27,722 bases of DNA from Bacteroidota bacterium (GTDB lineage Bacteria > Bacteroidota > Bacteroidia > Bacteroidales > GCA-2748055), in NCBI GenBank assembly GCA_024244665.1, contig JAAEOI010000537.1, positions 1-27,722 on the forward strand, read 5' to 3'. The position numbers and the translations under genes are program-made. Position 1 is the stretch's first letter. Every line of letters starts with the position of its first letter. Below are positions 7,889 through 17,687 of the stretch, piece after piece. The notes under the pieces were generated by a model that was given only the letters and a program-made list of their open reading frames with translations, searched no databases and was not told the DNA's origin.

Positions 7889-10137
7889 TTAGAATGTTTC
7901 ACAAGCTCAATTACTTTGATCATTCCCGGCTCAAGGATTTCGGTTCGGTCGAGACTATCGGTAAACTCTCCGACGTTTTTTGAAGATTTCCGGCCAATCT
8001 CCCTTATTTCCCAGATGCCCGTAGGAAGCCCGTAGTCACCCGGATTGATCCGGTATGAAAATTTAATCTCCCGGTCCACATAATTGGCGAAAAAAATCGC
8101 AAGCTTACCCTCTTCAGATCTCCACAGTCGTGCTTCAGCACAAGGAACCTCCGCCGAACGCTGCTTCTCATACATTCCCCAGCCAAAGCCTTTGTCCTCA
8201 AAGGTATCTATCTCTTCAGCAGGACTTACAGGATCAAGAAGCTGCCCGTAAACAAGGTAATCAAGGGTATTTAACCGGTACTTGCCACACTGTTTCAGAT
8301 AGGAGGCCTTTTCCCTGTGCTCAGGTTTAAACAATCCCATGTCCATCCACCCGTTCTGCCGCCCGTCGATGAATGCCTGTCCCTGTGCATACCTGAAATA
8401 GTTATCACTTTTGGTATAGTCGCAAGTACTGCCGAAGAAAATGGTATATCCGGAATATACCATCTGCATCAGGGGTATCTCTCTTTCAGAAGGTTGAGAC
8501 CAGAGCAGGTTGGCATCGAGCTTATCGAAGAATACCTCGCTGGCTCCTTCTGATGTCACCACCATTCTGCCATCATTCCGAAGGGCCACATTTTTTACTT
8601 TCCCCAGGAGGTCTCTGTTTCCACTGGTCCAGTAGCTGCCTCCGCCAAGAGGATGCAGATGAGATTTATCAAAACACAATTCATGAAAAAGCCCCGATAC
8701 CTGGTCCACATAGATCCCTGTTACACCGTATTGCTTTCGTATATCGTCCACCAGCGATTCGATTTCATCCTGCCACAGAGCCTGGTTCCCGCACATGGAA
8801 AGCAGCCGGCCCGAATTATTGGAATAGTAGTGGTGGCGCAGACCCCCTGCTTCATCTTTTACCGCATGTGGCTCAAGCCTGGAAAAGTCTGCAATATTCA
8901 TGTCCACGCTGGATCCGTTAATATAGGGCATGACAAGGATATTGTTCTTTTTCAGCTCATCAACTCTTTCCTTAAACCGGTCCTTTGCCGGCAAATAGTA
9001 CGGATAGAGGTTATCAAAGGGTGGAGTATGCCACCTGTACCAGTGCAATCCAACTGGCACATCCAGTTTCTCTGCTGCCTCCAGCAGCGGCTTATTCATC
9101 TCTTCAGGTGTCCCCTCCGCATCGTTCCAGATCCAGTTGTCTCTTATCCATACCCCTGTATTTATAATACTTTCTGGCACATCGGTCCGGTTGGAAAGGG
9201 GTCCCAGCTGTGTCCATCTCTGTTGAAGGGCCCAGGATCGGTAAATCCTTGCGGCTTCGGTCCATCCACCCTGGTGCACACCAAAGGCAACCGGATAAGG
9301 ATCGGGGTAATCAGAACCCTGCACCCCCATGTCGTCCGGATAGTGTTCCAAATATACCCTTTCACCGGGTTCCGGATCAAATTTGCGATGCCTTCTCCCG
9401 TCAAATAGTATGGGATACCTCTGGCTGTCAAGACCTTTTATAGGTTCCACAACAAATTCTTTTGCACGGGCCTCGCCATCCGTACCGGCAAGGTATACGC
9501 TGTTGCCACCGGTATCAAAGGAGACCATCTGCATGGGCCAGGTGCTGCCGGGGTAGCGTCCGCTTTGCTGCTGGTCACATGCAGTTAATAATTCCCCACC
9601 CCGGGCAAAGGAGGGACGGGCAATGTCATATTTGCCCGATTCCGGAAAGCCGTTGACAATGGGGAAAAGAACAGACCATAAGCCCCAGTAATCGCTGTTA
9701 TTTTCAACAAAAATTCTCCATTTGGCGATACCATCATCCTCTGGCAGTTCCACTATTACCGTAACCGAAACCGCATCATCTTCTTCCCACCACCGCATCC
9801 TGTTCCATTCCATCACCGCCCTGGTTGTACCATCGGGTAATTCTTCGATGGAGACAAACGAGCAGGGTTTATAATTGTTGGTAATGGTATAGATCTGCCT
9901 GCCTTTAGCGAACGCTACTTCCCAGAGCAGATGTTTACCGTTTACCGGATGAATGTGCTCATGGCCGGTTGAGAGGTCTTGCATTGAGGCAAGCCCCATA
10001 TTCACCGGCTCAAATTCAAAACTGACCTGTTCATTTTCCAAAGTGAACATGTTGGAAATATCCACCGGTGCCTGAGCAATGATTACCTGTATCTGTAACA
10101 AGAAAATTATCGCAAAAGAAATTCTGATTCTCATCAT
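7885..10137 (-). CDS. DUF6259-type TIM-barrel glycosidase candidate, paralogue A
   Basis: The 750-residue protein starts with a signal peptide (MMRIRISFAIIFLLQIQVIIAQ). Its N-terminal half (about 30-290) is a beta-sandwich with FTLENEQVSFEFEP, HLLWEVAFAKG and NNSDYWGLW. A TIM-barrel-like catalytic part follows, with GVWIRDNWIW, PVGLHWYRWHTPPFDN and NILVMPYING. Asp near 480 in GIYVDQVSG and Glu near 530 in VVTSEGASE sit where retaining enzymes of the GH27/31/36/101-like superfamilies carry nucleophile and acid/base; this is inference. A small C-terminal beta domain follows. The layout matches proteins annotated as DUF6259, for which I know no firmly assigned substrate. It is a full-length relative of the gene upstream. 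I chose ATG 10137, 9 bp after the upstream stop; GTG 10143 in the same frame is an alternative. Confidence 0.75.
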   Translation of the reverse strand: MMRIRISFAIIFLLQIQVIIAQAPVDISNMFTLENEQVSFEFEPVNMGLASMQDLSTGHEHIHPVNGKHLLWEVAFAKGRQIYTITNNYKPCSFVSIEELPDGTTRAVMEWNRMRWWEEDDAVSVTVIVELPEDDGIAKWRIFVENNSDYWGLWSVLFPIVNGFPESGKYDIARPSFARGGELLTACDQQQSGRYPGSTWPMQMVSFDTGGNSVYLAGTDGEARAKEFVVEPIKGLDSQRYPILFDGRRHRKFDPEPGERVYLEHYPDDMGVQGSDYPDPYPVAFGVHQGGWTEAARIYRSWALQQRWTQLGPLSNRTDVPESIINTGVWIRDNWIWNDAEGTPEEMNKPLLEAAEKLDVPVGLHWYRWHTPPFDNLYPYYLPAKDRFKERVDELKKNNILVMPYINGSSVDMNIADFSRLEPHAVKDEAGGLRHHYYSNNSGRLLSMCGNQALWQDEIESLVDDIRKQYGVTGIYVDQVSGLFHELCFDKSHLHPLGGGSYWTSGNRDLLGKVKNVALRNDGRMVVTSEGASEVFFDKLDANLLWSQPSEREIPLMQMVYSGYTIFFGSTCDYTKSDNYFRYAQGQAFIDGRQNGWMDMGLFKPEHREKASYLKQCGKYRLNTLDYLVYGQLLDPVSPAEEIDTFEDKGFGWGMYEKQRSAEVPCAEARLWRSEEGKLAIFFANYVDREIKFSYRINPGDYGLPTGIWEIREIGRKSSKNVGEFTDSLDRTEILEPGMIKVIELVKHSK

Positions 10138-10146
10138 TTTCACTTC

Positions 10147-12387
10147 TTATTTGCTGTTTATCAAAGCAGTCTGATTCACAGAGGTAAATTCAATCACCTT
10201 TACCTTGTTCGGTTCGAGTATTTCTGTCCTGGAGATAGATTTTCCGGATTCCATCAGGATATGGTTTCCTTCAGGAGTAATCTCAGTTATCTTGAAATTC
10301 CCGGCATCGAGTCCGTATTTAGCAGGATCAAGCGTATAAGAAAACTCAACTTGCTTATCCACATAATTGGCAATGAATATGGCAATATTGCCATCCTCAG
10401 CCTGCCAGAGCCTTGCTTCTACCACGGGTGCCTTTCCGGTATGAGCTCCCCCGCCATTAAATTGCTCCTCAAAAAAGGGCACCTCATTATCAGGATAAAC
10501 AGGCTCCCAGAGCCGGCCAAATGTGAGGTACTTTTTAGTAACCATCCTGTATCTGGCGCAATTCTTCATGTACTCAACCTTCCTGCTGTAGCGAGGCCTG
10601 AAAAGGTCGAAATCCATCCACCCGATCTGTTTACCGTCAATGAATCCTTGTCCCACACAAAAATTAAACAGGCGGTCGCTTTTTCGGTAGTCGCACCTGC
10701 TCGCATAAAACAGGGTATACCCAGAATAGACCACCTGCAACATCGGGATCTCATAATCCGTCGGTCTGCCGGTAAATAAATTTGCTGTTACAAGATCATA
10801 GAAAATCTCATTGGCTGATTCTGACGTGATGACAACATCTTTTCCGCTTTGATGCGCGATATTAAGGGTTTTGCGGTAGAGGTTCCGGTAACCGTCGGCC
10901 CAGTAACGTCCACCTCCCAGAGGATGACGATGATCAGGGTTAAAACAAAGTTCATGGGAATTGCATGATATTTCATCCATGTAGATCCCGTTGGCGCCAT
11001 ATACATTTATGATACTGTCGACCACGTTGTTTAAGGTATAGTGCCAGTAATTCTGATTGGGGCACATGGGTGTTAATCGTCCGGCTCCGTCCCGGTAAAA
11101 ATGCTGATGCAGTCCACCAGCCTGGTCTTTGATGGCATGAGGATCAAGCTTGTCCCAGTCCCAGGTTTTGCTGTCGGCACTTAAACCATTAATATAAGGT
11201 ACAATCAGTGCTCCCGCATCTACCAGTTCAGCCACCCTTTCCTTAAATCCTTTCAGGGGTGGAAGAAAATGAGGATAATTATTGTCGAACAAAACATTAT
11301 GCCATCCGTACCATTGAAAGGCAATAGGTACACCCATGGTTTTCATGGCATCCAGGAACGGCAGGTTCATTTCGTGGGGATCACCTTCATCCCTTCGCCA
11401 GGACATTGGATCTCCCGTGTTTTTTTCAACTCCTGATATGTCCCAAATCCAGGTATCCCTCACCCAAAAACCCACATTGGTGGCTATTTCCGGAAAATCG
11501 GGTCTTTGAGATATGGTCCCTCTGGCGGTCCATACCTGATCCAATGCCCATTCACGATACCTGTGTGCAGCTTCCAGCCAGCCTCCCTGGTAAGGTCCGA
11601 AGGAGACCTGGTAATAACCGGGAAGATCGGAGCCGGTGACTCCCATGTTTTCAGGGTACCTGATCAATGATAACTCCTGCGTCTTCGAGTCGATAAAATA
11701 ATCTTTTGCCCTCGATTCCCCATCTCTGCTTGAGAAGAAGATCCCATTGGTCCCTGAATTGAATGACATAAACTGCATGGGAAAGAAACCGGATGGCGAC
11801 CGTTTTTTTAGTGTCCCTTTCCACTTTTTCAAAAGGTGCCCCCCGGTTCCGGTTACGGGGATGGCAATATCATATCTGCCTTCAGCGGGAAAACCGTTTA
11901 TTGCCGGGCAGGCTACTTCCCATAATCCCCAGTAATCCGACTGATTGCTCACAGAGATCCTCCACTTTGCGATGCCCTGGTCTTCGGGTAGCTCAATGGT
12001 AACCTTTACCGTGCATATACTGTCTTCTTCCCAGAACCGCAGGTCGTTCCATTCAAGAATTAGCTCCTGGTCTCCATTTGTCTTCTTCGTCAGACTTCCA
12101 TAACTACAGGGTTTGTAATTGTTGTTAATGGCCGGACGCTGAATTCCCTTGCCGAATACAATTTCCCATAACAGGTGATCTCCGTCCACAGGATCAATAT
12201 GACTGTATCCTGTCTCCAGATCGATCATGTCTGATAATCCCATGCCCACAGGTTCAAAAACATACCTGGCAAATCTGTTCTCAAGTGTATATCCCTGAGA
12301 AAGATCAATCATTTCATTTCCCGAGGCACTCTTTCCCGGAAGAACTACAACCAGGAACAATATAACCTGTATATATCTCATTTTCAT
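10147..12387 (-). CDS. DUF6259-type TIM-barrel glycosidase candidate, paralogue B
   Basis: The 746-residue protein has a signal peptide (MKMRYIQVILFLVVVLPGKSASG) and aligns end to end with the downstream paralogue: YTLENRFARYVFEP, HLLWEIVFGKG, NQSDYWGLWEV, GFWVRDTWIWD, PIAFQWYGWHNVLFDN and ALIVPYINGLSAD. The candidate catalytic pair is kept as the Asp of GIYMDEISC and the Glu of VVITSESANE. It differs by an insertion of about a dozen residues after the WIWD motif (GVEKNTGDPMSWRRDEGD), beside the predicted active site, which could alter specificity. The frame extends upstream to an ATG at 12453, but that start would overlap the CBM9-like gene by 62 bp and place 22 polar residues before the signal peptide. 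ATG 12387 lies 4 bp after the preceding stop and fits far better. The fold is well supported; the reaction is unknown. Confidence 0.75.
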   Translation of the reverse strand: MKMRYIQVILFLVVVLPGKSASGNEMIDLSQGYTLENRFARYVFEPVGMGLSDMIDLETGYSHIDPVDGDHLLWEIVFGKGIQRPAINNNYKPCSYGSLTKKTNGDQELILEWNDLRFWEEDSICTVKVTIELPEDQGIAKWRISVSNQSDYWGLWEVACPAINGFPAEGRYDIAIPVTGTGGHLLKKWKGTLKKRSPSGFFPMQFMSFNSGTNGIFFSSRDGESRAKDYFIDSKTQELSLIRYPENMGVTGSDLPGYYQVSFGPYQGGWLEAAHRYREWALDQVWTARGTISQRPDFPEIATNVGFWVRDTWIWDISGVEKNTGDPMSWRRDEGDPHEMNLPFLDAMKTMGVPIAFQWYGWHNVLFDNNYPHFLPPLKGFKERVAELVDAGALIVPYINGLSADSKTWDWDKLDPHAIKDQAGGLHQHFYRDGAGRLTPMCPNQNYWHYTLNNVVDSIINVYGANGIYMDEISCNSHELCFNPDHRHPLGGGRYWADGYRNLYRKTLNIAHQSGKDVVITSESANEIFYDLVTANLFTGRPTDYEIPMLQVVYSGYTLFYASRCDYRKSDRLFNFCVGQGFIDGKQIGWMDFDLFRPRYSRKVEYMKNCARYRMVTKKYLTFGRLWEPVYPDNEVPFFEEQFNGGGAHTGKAPVVEARLWQAEDGNIAIFIANYVDKQVEFSYTLDPAKYGLDAGNFKITEITPEGNHILMESGKSISRTEILEPNKVKVIEFTSVNQTALINSK

Positions 12388-12391
12388 ATCG

Positions 12392-13147
12392 TTATTCAAA
12401 TTCGATCCTGCCAAAAAATTCTGGCAGGTGAAATTTCGGTTTAGGATAATCAACAGGAGCCCATGTTAGCCAGTGGGGATGGGAGGTTTTGTCGGCACAC
12501 TTATAAAAATTAGCCCTCCAGCTCACCCCTGGCCCCGGCTCATCGACTTTCATATATTTTGAAAGGAGAGAGAAAGGAATGCTGTATTCCACGATCCAGT
12601 TCTCGGACTCTGTATATTCCTGATCCACCTCTCTTGTCAATGAATGTGAAATCTCAATTGTTTTGCAGTCAGTCTCACTTACCACTCCATTAGTGCCGTT
12701 ATTCAGGTGATACTGGAACAGAAAAACACCCTTGCAATTGGCTTCGAAATTGAAATAGCCTCTTTCAACATCCGGCCCCGGGGAAAAAAAGAACTCCACG
12801 CAGCTATCCTCCCATACCCTTCCCTGAGTCTTTTTAGCCACAGCTTTTATATACCTGTCCATTACTCTGAATATCACATAGATATGATCCTGATCGTAGC
12901 GTACCTTAACCTTTGTTTCCGGAAAGTGCGCAGGTTTATCGCCCATGAAATGATCCAGGGTAACGGGGCTGGTATTTTTCCATATCTCCTTGTCCCATTC
13001 AGCATTGATTTCCGAAAGTTTCTCCGATCTTCTGACTGGATAAGAATATCGGCCTTCACCAGATTGACTGCATTGCATGGAAACATTGGAGATCCCTAGT
13101 ATCAATGCAATATTCCGGCTGACTTTTAAAAAGTTCATTCGTTTCAT
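12392..13147 (-). CDS. CBM9-like carbohydrate-binding protein, probably exported
   Basis: The 251-residue protein looks like a single stand-alone CBM9-like (DOMON-type) domain. Key parts are INAEWDKEIWKN near 47-58, VKVRYDQDHIYVIFRVMDRYIKA near 80-100, WEDSCVEFFFSPGPD near 111-125, the GYFNFEANCKG segment, ENWIVEYSIPFSLL and a closing WLTWAPVDYPKPKFHLPEFFGRIEF. These are the standard strands of the family, which binds sugar ends or acts as a module of xylanases and other enzymes. The N-terminus (NIALILGISNVSMQC) is a signal sequence, perhaps lipoprotein type, though SMQC is a poor lipobox. Here no catalytic domain is attached. It lies between the DUF5107-TPR gene (21-bp gap) and DUF6259 paralogue B (4-bp gap), so it may help present substrate to those proteins. 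An alternative start is ATG 13138. Confidence 0.85.
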   Translation of the reverse strand: MKRMNFLKVSRNIALILGISNVSMQCSQSGEGRYSYPVRRSEKLSEINAEWDKEIWKNTSPVTLDHFMGDKPAHFPETKVKVRYDQDHIYVIFRVMDRYIKAVAKKTQGRVWEDSCVEFFFSPGPDVERGYFNFEANCKGVFLFQYHLNNGTNGVVSETDCKTIEISHSLTREVDQEYTESENWIVEYSIPFSLLSKYMKVDEPGPGVSWRANFYKCADKTSHPHWLTWAPVDYPKPKFHLPEFFGRIEFE

Positions 13148-13168
13148 AGATTCCAGTTTGCAGCCTCT

Positions 13169-16100
13169 TTATTTCAAATCGGAACAGCGTTTCTTATAGC
13201 CGTTCTGTTCTTCCGATCCATCTTCAGTAGAAGCCCCTGACTTCCATGCCATCATTGCCTCACCGTTCTTACCCAGTCTTAAAAGGGCCTTTCCTTTCCA
13301 GTACCAGGCCATCGCCTCTCCAGTCCGCATGGAGCGACCCACTCCCAGGTTTTCAGGAAACGTAATCGCCATTTCAAATGCTTTGAGGGCTGACCGGTAA
13401 TCGCCACTTTCATATAACAAGATTCCTTTATTCACATTGGCCCTGTTAAAGATATCCCAGGTGATACTGGATCCCTCCCAGTTCACGAAATAGGGAACTG
13501 AGACCAGCAGGTCAATGCATTCATCATACCTTTCATCATCCAGATAATTCTGGGCAAGTTCAATGATCACATCCGATCGTTTTGTCCCCCTGTATTCCAT
13601 TTTTTCAAGAAGGGTGATCGCTTCCTTTATACTGTTGTTATCGACCAGTACTTTAGCCAGGTCGCGGTAAAGCGTCTGGTCCAGGGGCCTGGCCTTAATG
13701 GCATTCCGGAAACATAATTCTGATTTCTCATGGTCGTTTTTAACCACCCAGTAATAATGCCCGAGGTTCCGCCATGGAATACTCATGGAAGGTACAGCAG
13801 CAGTAGCTTTGCTCCAGAACCTTTCAGCTTCCTCCAGTCGTCCGAAATTTGCATAAAGATTGCCCAGCTGGTAAGAAGCCACTGCATCCTTTTCATTCAT
13901 TTCTATGGCGTATAAAAGCGCGTCTTCCATTTCAGACCGTGATGCATTGATAAAATCACGGTAACCGGAATTTGCTTTCTTCAGAAATACGGCTGCATTT
14001 TGATCATTTCCATTGAGGTGATTCAGGTAGGCAAGCTGGTACTTGATCAGGTGATCCTGCTGTTCAGGTGATACAGGATCGATGCAAGCCGATTCCAGGA
14101 TATCTATGGCTTCTTCAATTAGCCCGATCCCCGAGAATACCAGACTTGCTTCCAGTATTTCGAAATCAGCTTCACCTGCAAAATCCCTGATCGCACGGAT
14201 CTTCTGATCCCTGTCCCGGTCTGCAACTATCAAAATAAACCGGGGGATCAGTTCCGTAGGATATGCTGCCATACGTATTGCTGCAAGTTCAGCAGCTTTC
14301 CCCTTTTGGCCTGATGCGTACAATGCCAGCAGGAAATGATGGTAAAGCAAGGGATCATTCCGGTCTGATCGGTACGCTTTCTCAAAGGTTGTTATTGCTT
14401 CGGGATAGTGATTTTCCATCATGAAACTTCTGCCCACCAGATCAAATCCCCTTGCAACAGTACCCTGGCATCTGGATGCTTTGAATCCGCATTTCGACGC
14501 TCCATCCGTGTCCCCTTTCTTTAAACGGCACAAGCCCAGGAAATACCAGGCAAGTCCGTCATCGTTGGGGATCTGTTTCAGGGCCTTGGTCAAACCCGTC
14601 TCAGCATTCTCATATAATCCCTGCTCAAAATCAAGTACAGCCAGATTACGAAGCGAAGCCAGATGCAATGAGTCAACACGGAGCGCATCCTGATAATAGG
14701 CCCTTGCCCTGATGCGATCCAGGGACCTGTCAAACATCTGTCCCTTAAGATAGGATTCCTCCACACTGAGATTTTCATCTGCTTTGTTTACGTATGTGGC
14801 CGGTTCAATGGGATCAACGCGCGGTAAAGCAAGGGGTGATATGAATTTGGCCAGCACATCGCCATTTTCCGATTCCAGTACTATGGTCACTGTATCGTTA
14901 TTGCTTTTTTCCAATTCCAGAGTAACTGAGGCAGAGGGTGAAAGGTCCGCTTTTCTTCGCTGGATCTCTTTTCCTTCTGTCAGAACCACACAACTCACTC
15001 CCTGAATGGCCTCAGTTGAAATCATGGTAAGACTTACCCTATCTTTCCCATGAAGGGTTTGAATGGCAACCTTTTCTGTGGCATACTCAAAGCCGGTATT
15101 AAGTCCATGCACGGGGTACCAGTATTCTTTCCACGAAACTGCAGCTCCGGGTGGCAGCAACCCGTAATCTGATTGTGTCTGTAAAGGCCCGCTTTGTACT
15201 TCAATGTATTCCGGGTTGGTATCTCCAAGGTTCTTCATGCTGACACGGCCATACTCTCCCTGTCCCCAGGTCCACGCCTTTTTCCCTGGATGCTCGTTAT
15301 GGTCAGCCACCTGCACGATTCCCCTGTCCATATCCACATCATAGGCCCCAAAGAAATCGTATGCACAGTCAACCGCAAATACGGATGATGCTTCTTCGTA
15401 GTTTACGGTCCAGGAGAGATCGTTTCCTTCATGCACAGGCCAGTTAAAATATCTTATGCCATAATGATCAGTACCCTTGCTCATTGGATAGATAAATCGG
15501 GTTCCCTTGAGTTGTGGAAAAGCAGTACAGTTCCAGAAATAGTATGGGTTCACTGCATCCGTGGGGTTGTAGATGCGTATATCTTCGTCAAGCAAGGCCT
15601 TTCCCGGATGAAGGGTGACCCGCACCGTCCACCTGGTTCGAAGGCTCTTCTCCAGGTTACTGACTTCAATATAGGCGGAGCCATCTTCATTTTCACCGGA
15701 AACTACGTCAACCGGTGAAAGAATGGTGACCGTGTGCACCTGAGGCCCTGCGTTCCATTCGATCCCCCCGCTGATAAATCCACCCCGCATGGCGATCATA
15801 CTTGGTTTTATCACATCATTCTTATGAAAGGATTCCTGCCCGGTAGTCTTATCATATATTGAATGCAGTCTGCCGCCCAGTTCGGGCAAACAGGTTATTT
15901 TCAAATACTCATTTTCCAGGAAGATCGCCTTATAGGTAACATCCTCAAGCTTTCTTGAAAGATGATCCTGCATATTGTAGGGATAGGTGATGGACGCTTT
16001 TACCGTCGTAGCACCCTTTGCTCCTGCTTCCATGGCCCAGAATTTCGGGTTCACATCATCTTCCCAGCCGTATGTGGGAATGGTAATGGTCCCTTCCCAG

Positions 16101-16201
16101 GCTTTCACCTGACCTGAAACTGTCTGAAACGGATCAAAAATCATCACCATTAAGAGCAATATTACCCAGGGTGAACTGATCATTAAATTATTGCGATTCA
16201 T
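13169..16201 (-). CDS. DUF5107-TPR protein, exported
   Basis: This is a large exported protein (1010 residues from this start). After a signal peptide (SSPWVILLLMVMIFDPFQTVSG) comes a DUF5107-type beta-sandwich over about 30-400. It resembles galactose-mutarotase-like domains, with ENEYLKITCLPELGGRLHSI, RGGFISGGIEWNAGP and PYYFWNCTAFPQLKGTRF. The C-terminal half (about 480-1000) is a chain of TPR helices, seen as repeats such as LRNLAVLDFEQGLYENAE, GLAWYFLGLCRLKKGD and ASYQLGNLYANFGRLEEAE. DUF5107-TPR proteins occur in PULs but their role is unresolved; glycan binding plus a protein scaffold is plausible. I prefer ATG 16201, 10 bp after the sulfatase stop. An upstream ATG at 16228 overlaps the sulfatase by 17 bp and has a GGGAG six bases before it, so it remains possible. 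Confidence 0.85.
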   Translation of the reverse strand: MNRNNLMISSPWVILLLMVMIFDPFQTVSGQVKAWEGTITIPTYGWEDDVNPKFWAMEAGAKGATTVKASITYPYNMQDHLSRKLEDVTYKAIFLENEYLKITCLPELGGRLHSIYDKTTGQESFHKNDVIKPSMIAMRGGFISGGIEWNAGPQVHTVTILSPVDVVSGENEDGSAYIEVSNLEKSLRTRWTVRVTLHPGKALLDEDIRIYNPTDAVNPYYFWNCTAFPQLKGTRFIYPMSKGTDHYGIRYFNWPVHEGNDLSWTVNYEEASSVFAVDCAYDFFGAYDVDMDRGIVQVADHNEHPGKKAWTWGQGEYGRVSMKNLGDTNPEYIEVQSGPLQTQSDYGLLPPGAAVSWKEYWYPVHGLNTGFEYATEKVAIQTLHGKDRVSLTMISTEAIQGVSCVVLTEGKEIQRRKADLSPSASVTLELEKSNNDTVTIVLESENGDVLAKFISPLALPRVDPIEPATYVNKADENLSVEESYLKGQMFDRSLDRIRARAYYQDALRVDSLHLASLRNLAVLDFEQGLYENAETGLTKALKQIPNDDGLAWYFLGLCRLKKGDTDGASKCGFKASRCQGTVARGFDLVGRSFMMENHYPEAITTFEKAYRSDRNDPLLYHHFLLALYASGQKGKAAELAAIRMAAYPTELIPRFILIVADRDRDQKIRAIRDFAGEADFEILEASLVFSGIGLIEEAIDILESACIDPVSPEQQDHLIKYQLAYLNHLNGNDQNAAVFLKKANSGYRDFINASRSEMEDALLYAIEMNEKDAVASYQLGNLYANFGRLEEAERFWSKATAAVPSMSIPWRNLGHYYWVVKNDHEKSELCFRNAIKARPLDQTLYRDLAKVLVDNNSIKEAITLLEKMEYRGTKRSDVIIELAQNYLDDERYDECIDLLVSVPYFVNWEGSSITWDIFNRANVNKGILLYESGDYRSALKAFEMAITFPENLGVGRSMRTGEAMAWYWKGKALLRLGKNGEAMMAWKSGASTEDGSEEQNGYKKRCSDLK

Positions 16202-16211
16202 AGCATAAAGT

Positions 16212-17666
16212 TTAGTTTGATTCATCATGATATACTCCCGGATCGAAGTACCCTGTTTCAGCTTTCAGTCTCTCCATTTCTTTGATCATCTCTGATTTTA
16301 TGGTTTGATATTCCGGACTGTTTATAAGGTTATCCATCTCTCCCGGATCATTTTCAAGGTCATATAGCTCATTGATATCATGGGGTAGATTGGGACTCTC
16401 TATATACTTATATCTCTTGTTCCTGACTCCTGATACGGTCACAAACCCGGGGGCATATGCTTCCTGGAAGTATTCGTACAGGAGTGACTCCCGCCATTCA
16501 ACTGATTCATTTTTAAGCAACGGAACCAAAGAGGCTCCCTGCATTTCACCGGGTACTTCCGCACCGGCAAGTTCAATGAGCGTCGGGGCCACATCAATAC
16601 TTAAAACAAAATCTGTATTCCTGCTTCCTGCTTCAATGATTCCGGGATACCTGATTATCAATGGGATTCGAAGAGACTCTTCATACATCAAGCGCTTGTC
16701 CCCTCGTTGATGGGCCCCCAGGAAGAACCCGTTATCACTGCCAAATACAATGATCGTGTTATCCAGTGCATTAAGGCCTTCAAGGGTATTTCTGATGCGG
16801 CCATAACTTTCATCTACTGCCAGCATGGCCCTGAGGTAATTCATCACTTTAGGATTCTTCGGATCCCAGGGGTTTGGATCAACCTTTCCCGGAACAGGTT
16901 TCCCTTCGCTATCATGCCAGAGTTTATTATGGACGCCATAAACCCATCCCCTTCTCATCCATTCAGGCTTGTCTTCCATATCATCATACCAGTTGTCATA
17001 TTCCGGGATCATAGCATCCGGGAATGCAGCAGAATCACGTGGCGCCGGAGTAAAAGGAGCATGTACCGCTTTATGCCAGAGAAACAGACAGTAAGGCTTT
17101 TTCCGTGGTTTTTCCATCCAGCGGACCGCATAGTCGGTTAAAATATCGGTCATATAACCTTCCTCAATGAAATCACGTCCGTTTTCATTCAGATCCGGAT
17201 CGGTATATTTACCCTGTCCGTCAAAGCTAAGCCAGTAATCAAATCCTTCCCTGGGTTCCGCCCCCCTCTTCATATGCCATTTCCCGATGAATGCTGTTTC
17301 ATACCCGGCCTCCTGAAGCACCCTGGGAAGAAACGGTACATCCGGATCGGGATCACTGTATGAATTTACATAAACTCCGTGAGTATGAGCATAAGATCCG
17401 GTCAAAAAACAGGCCCTGCTGGGTGAGCACAGAGATGTGGTTACAAAGGCATTCTCAAACACCAATCCTTCCTCACTCAGCTGATCCAGATTTGGCGTTT
17501 CCATAAACTGATAGCGTCCGTCTTTACTCAGCACATTCCATGCCTGATCATCCGTCAGGATAAACACGATGTCTGGCTTTGACATACCCGGACTATCCTT
17601 TTTTTGCCTGCTTACACAGCTGGTAAAAACCAAAAGGACGATAATGACTGAAAGTGAACACTTCAT
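16212..17666 (-). CDS. S1-family sulfatase lipoprotein with canonical CSPSR motif
   Basis: The 484-residue type I sulfatase hydrolyses sulfate esters on glycans. The N-terminus MKCSLSVIIVLLVFTSC gives a lipobox ending at Cys17. Metal ligands Asp39-Asp40 lie in ILTDDQAW. The formylglycine motif is CSPSRACFLTGS, with Cys80 and Arg84. GKWHMKRG supplies the usual Lys and His residues, and FGSDNGFFLGAHQRGDKRLMYE carries the DN metal pair and a later Lys. The C-terminal ELYDLENDPGEMDNLINSPEY is the standard end of the family. The gene is separated by 21 bp from the propeller hydrolase gene upstream. A 50-bp stretch over its formylglycine motif (17411-17460) is nearly duplicated at 20416-20465. The sulfatase call is secure; subfamily and substrate are not determined. 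Confidence 0.95.
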   Translation of the reverse strand: MKCSLSVIIVLLVFTSCVSRQKKDSPGMSKPDIVFILTDDQAWNVLSKDGRYQFMETPNLDQLSEEGLVFENAFVTTSLCSPSRACFLTGSYAHTHGVYVNSYSDPDPDVPFLPRVLQEAGYETAFIGKWHMKRGAEPREGFDYWLSFDGQGKYTDPDLNENGRDFIEEGYMTDILTDYAVRWMEKPRKKPYCLFLWHKAVHAPFTPAPRDSAAFPDAMIPEYDNWYDDMEDKPEWMRRGWVYGVHNKLWHDSEGKPVPGKVDPNPWDPKNPKVMNYLRAMLAVDESYGRIRNTLEGLNALDNTIIVFGSDNGFFLGAHQRGDKRLMYEESLRIPLIIRYPGIIEAGSRNTDFVLSIDVAPTLIELAGAEVPGEMQGASLVPLLKNESVEWRESLLYEYFQEAYAPGFVTVSGVRNKRYKYIESPNLPHDINELYDLENDPGEMDNLINSPEYQTIKSEMIKEMERLKAETGYFDPGVYHDESN

Positions 17667-17687
17667 TTTTTCAGTTTTATATTGAGC

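Noticed and set aside
8653..9408. 251-codon open frame on the plus strand
   Set aside because: It lies wholly antisense to DUF6259 paralogue A, has no recognisable domain, and that gene is clearly coding on the other strand.
12388..12453. Extended N-terminus of DUF6259 paralogue B
   Set aside because: It overlaps the CBM9-like gene by 62 bp and pushes the signal peptide inside the protein.
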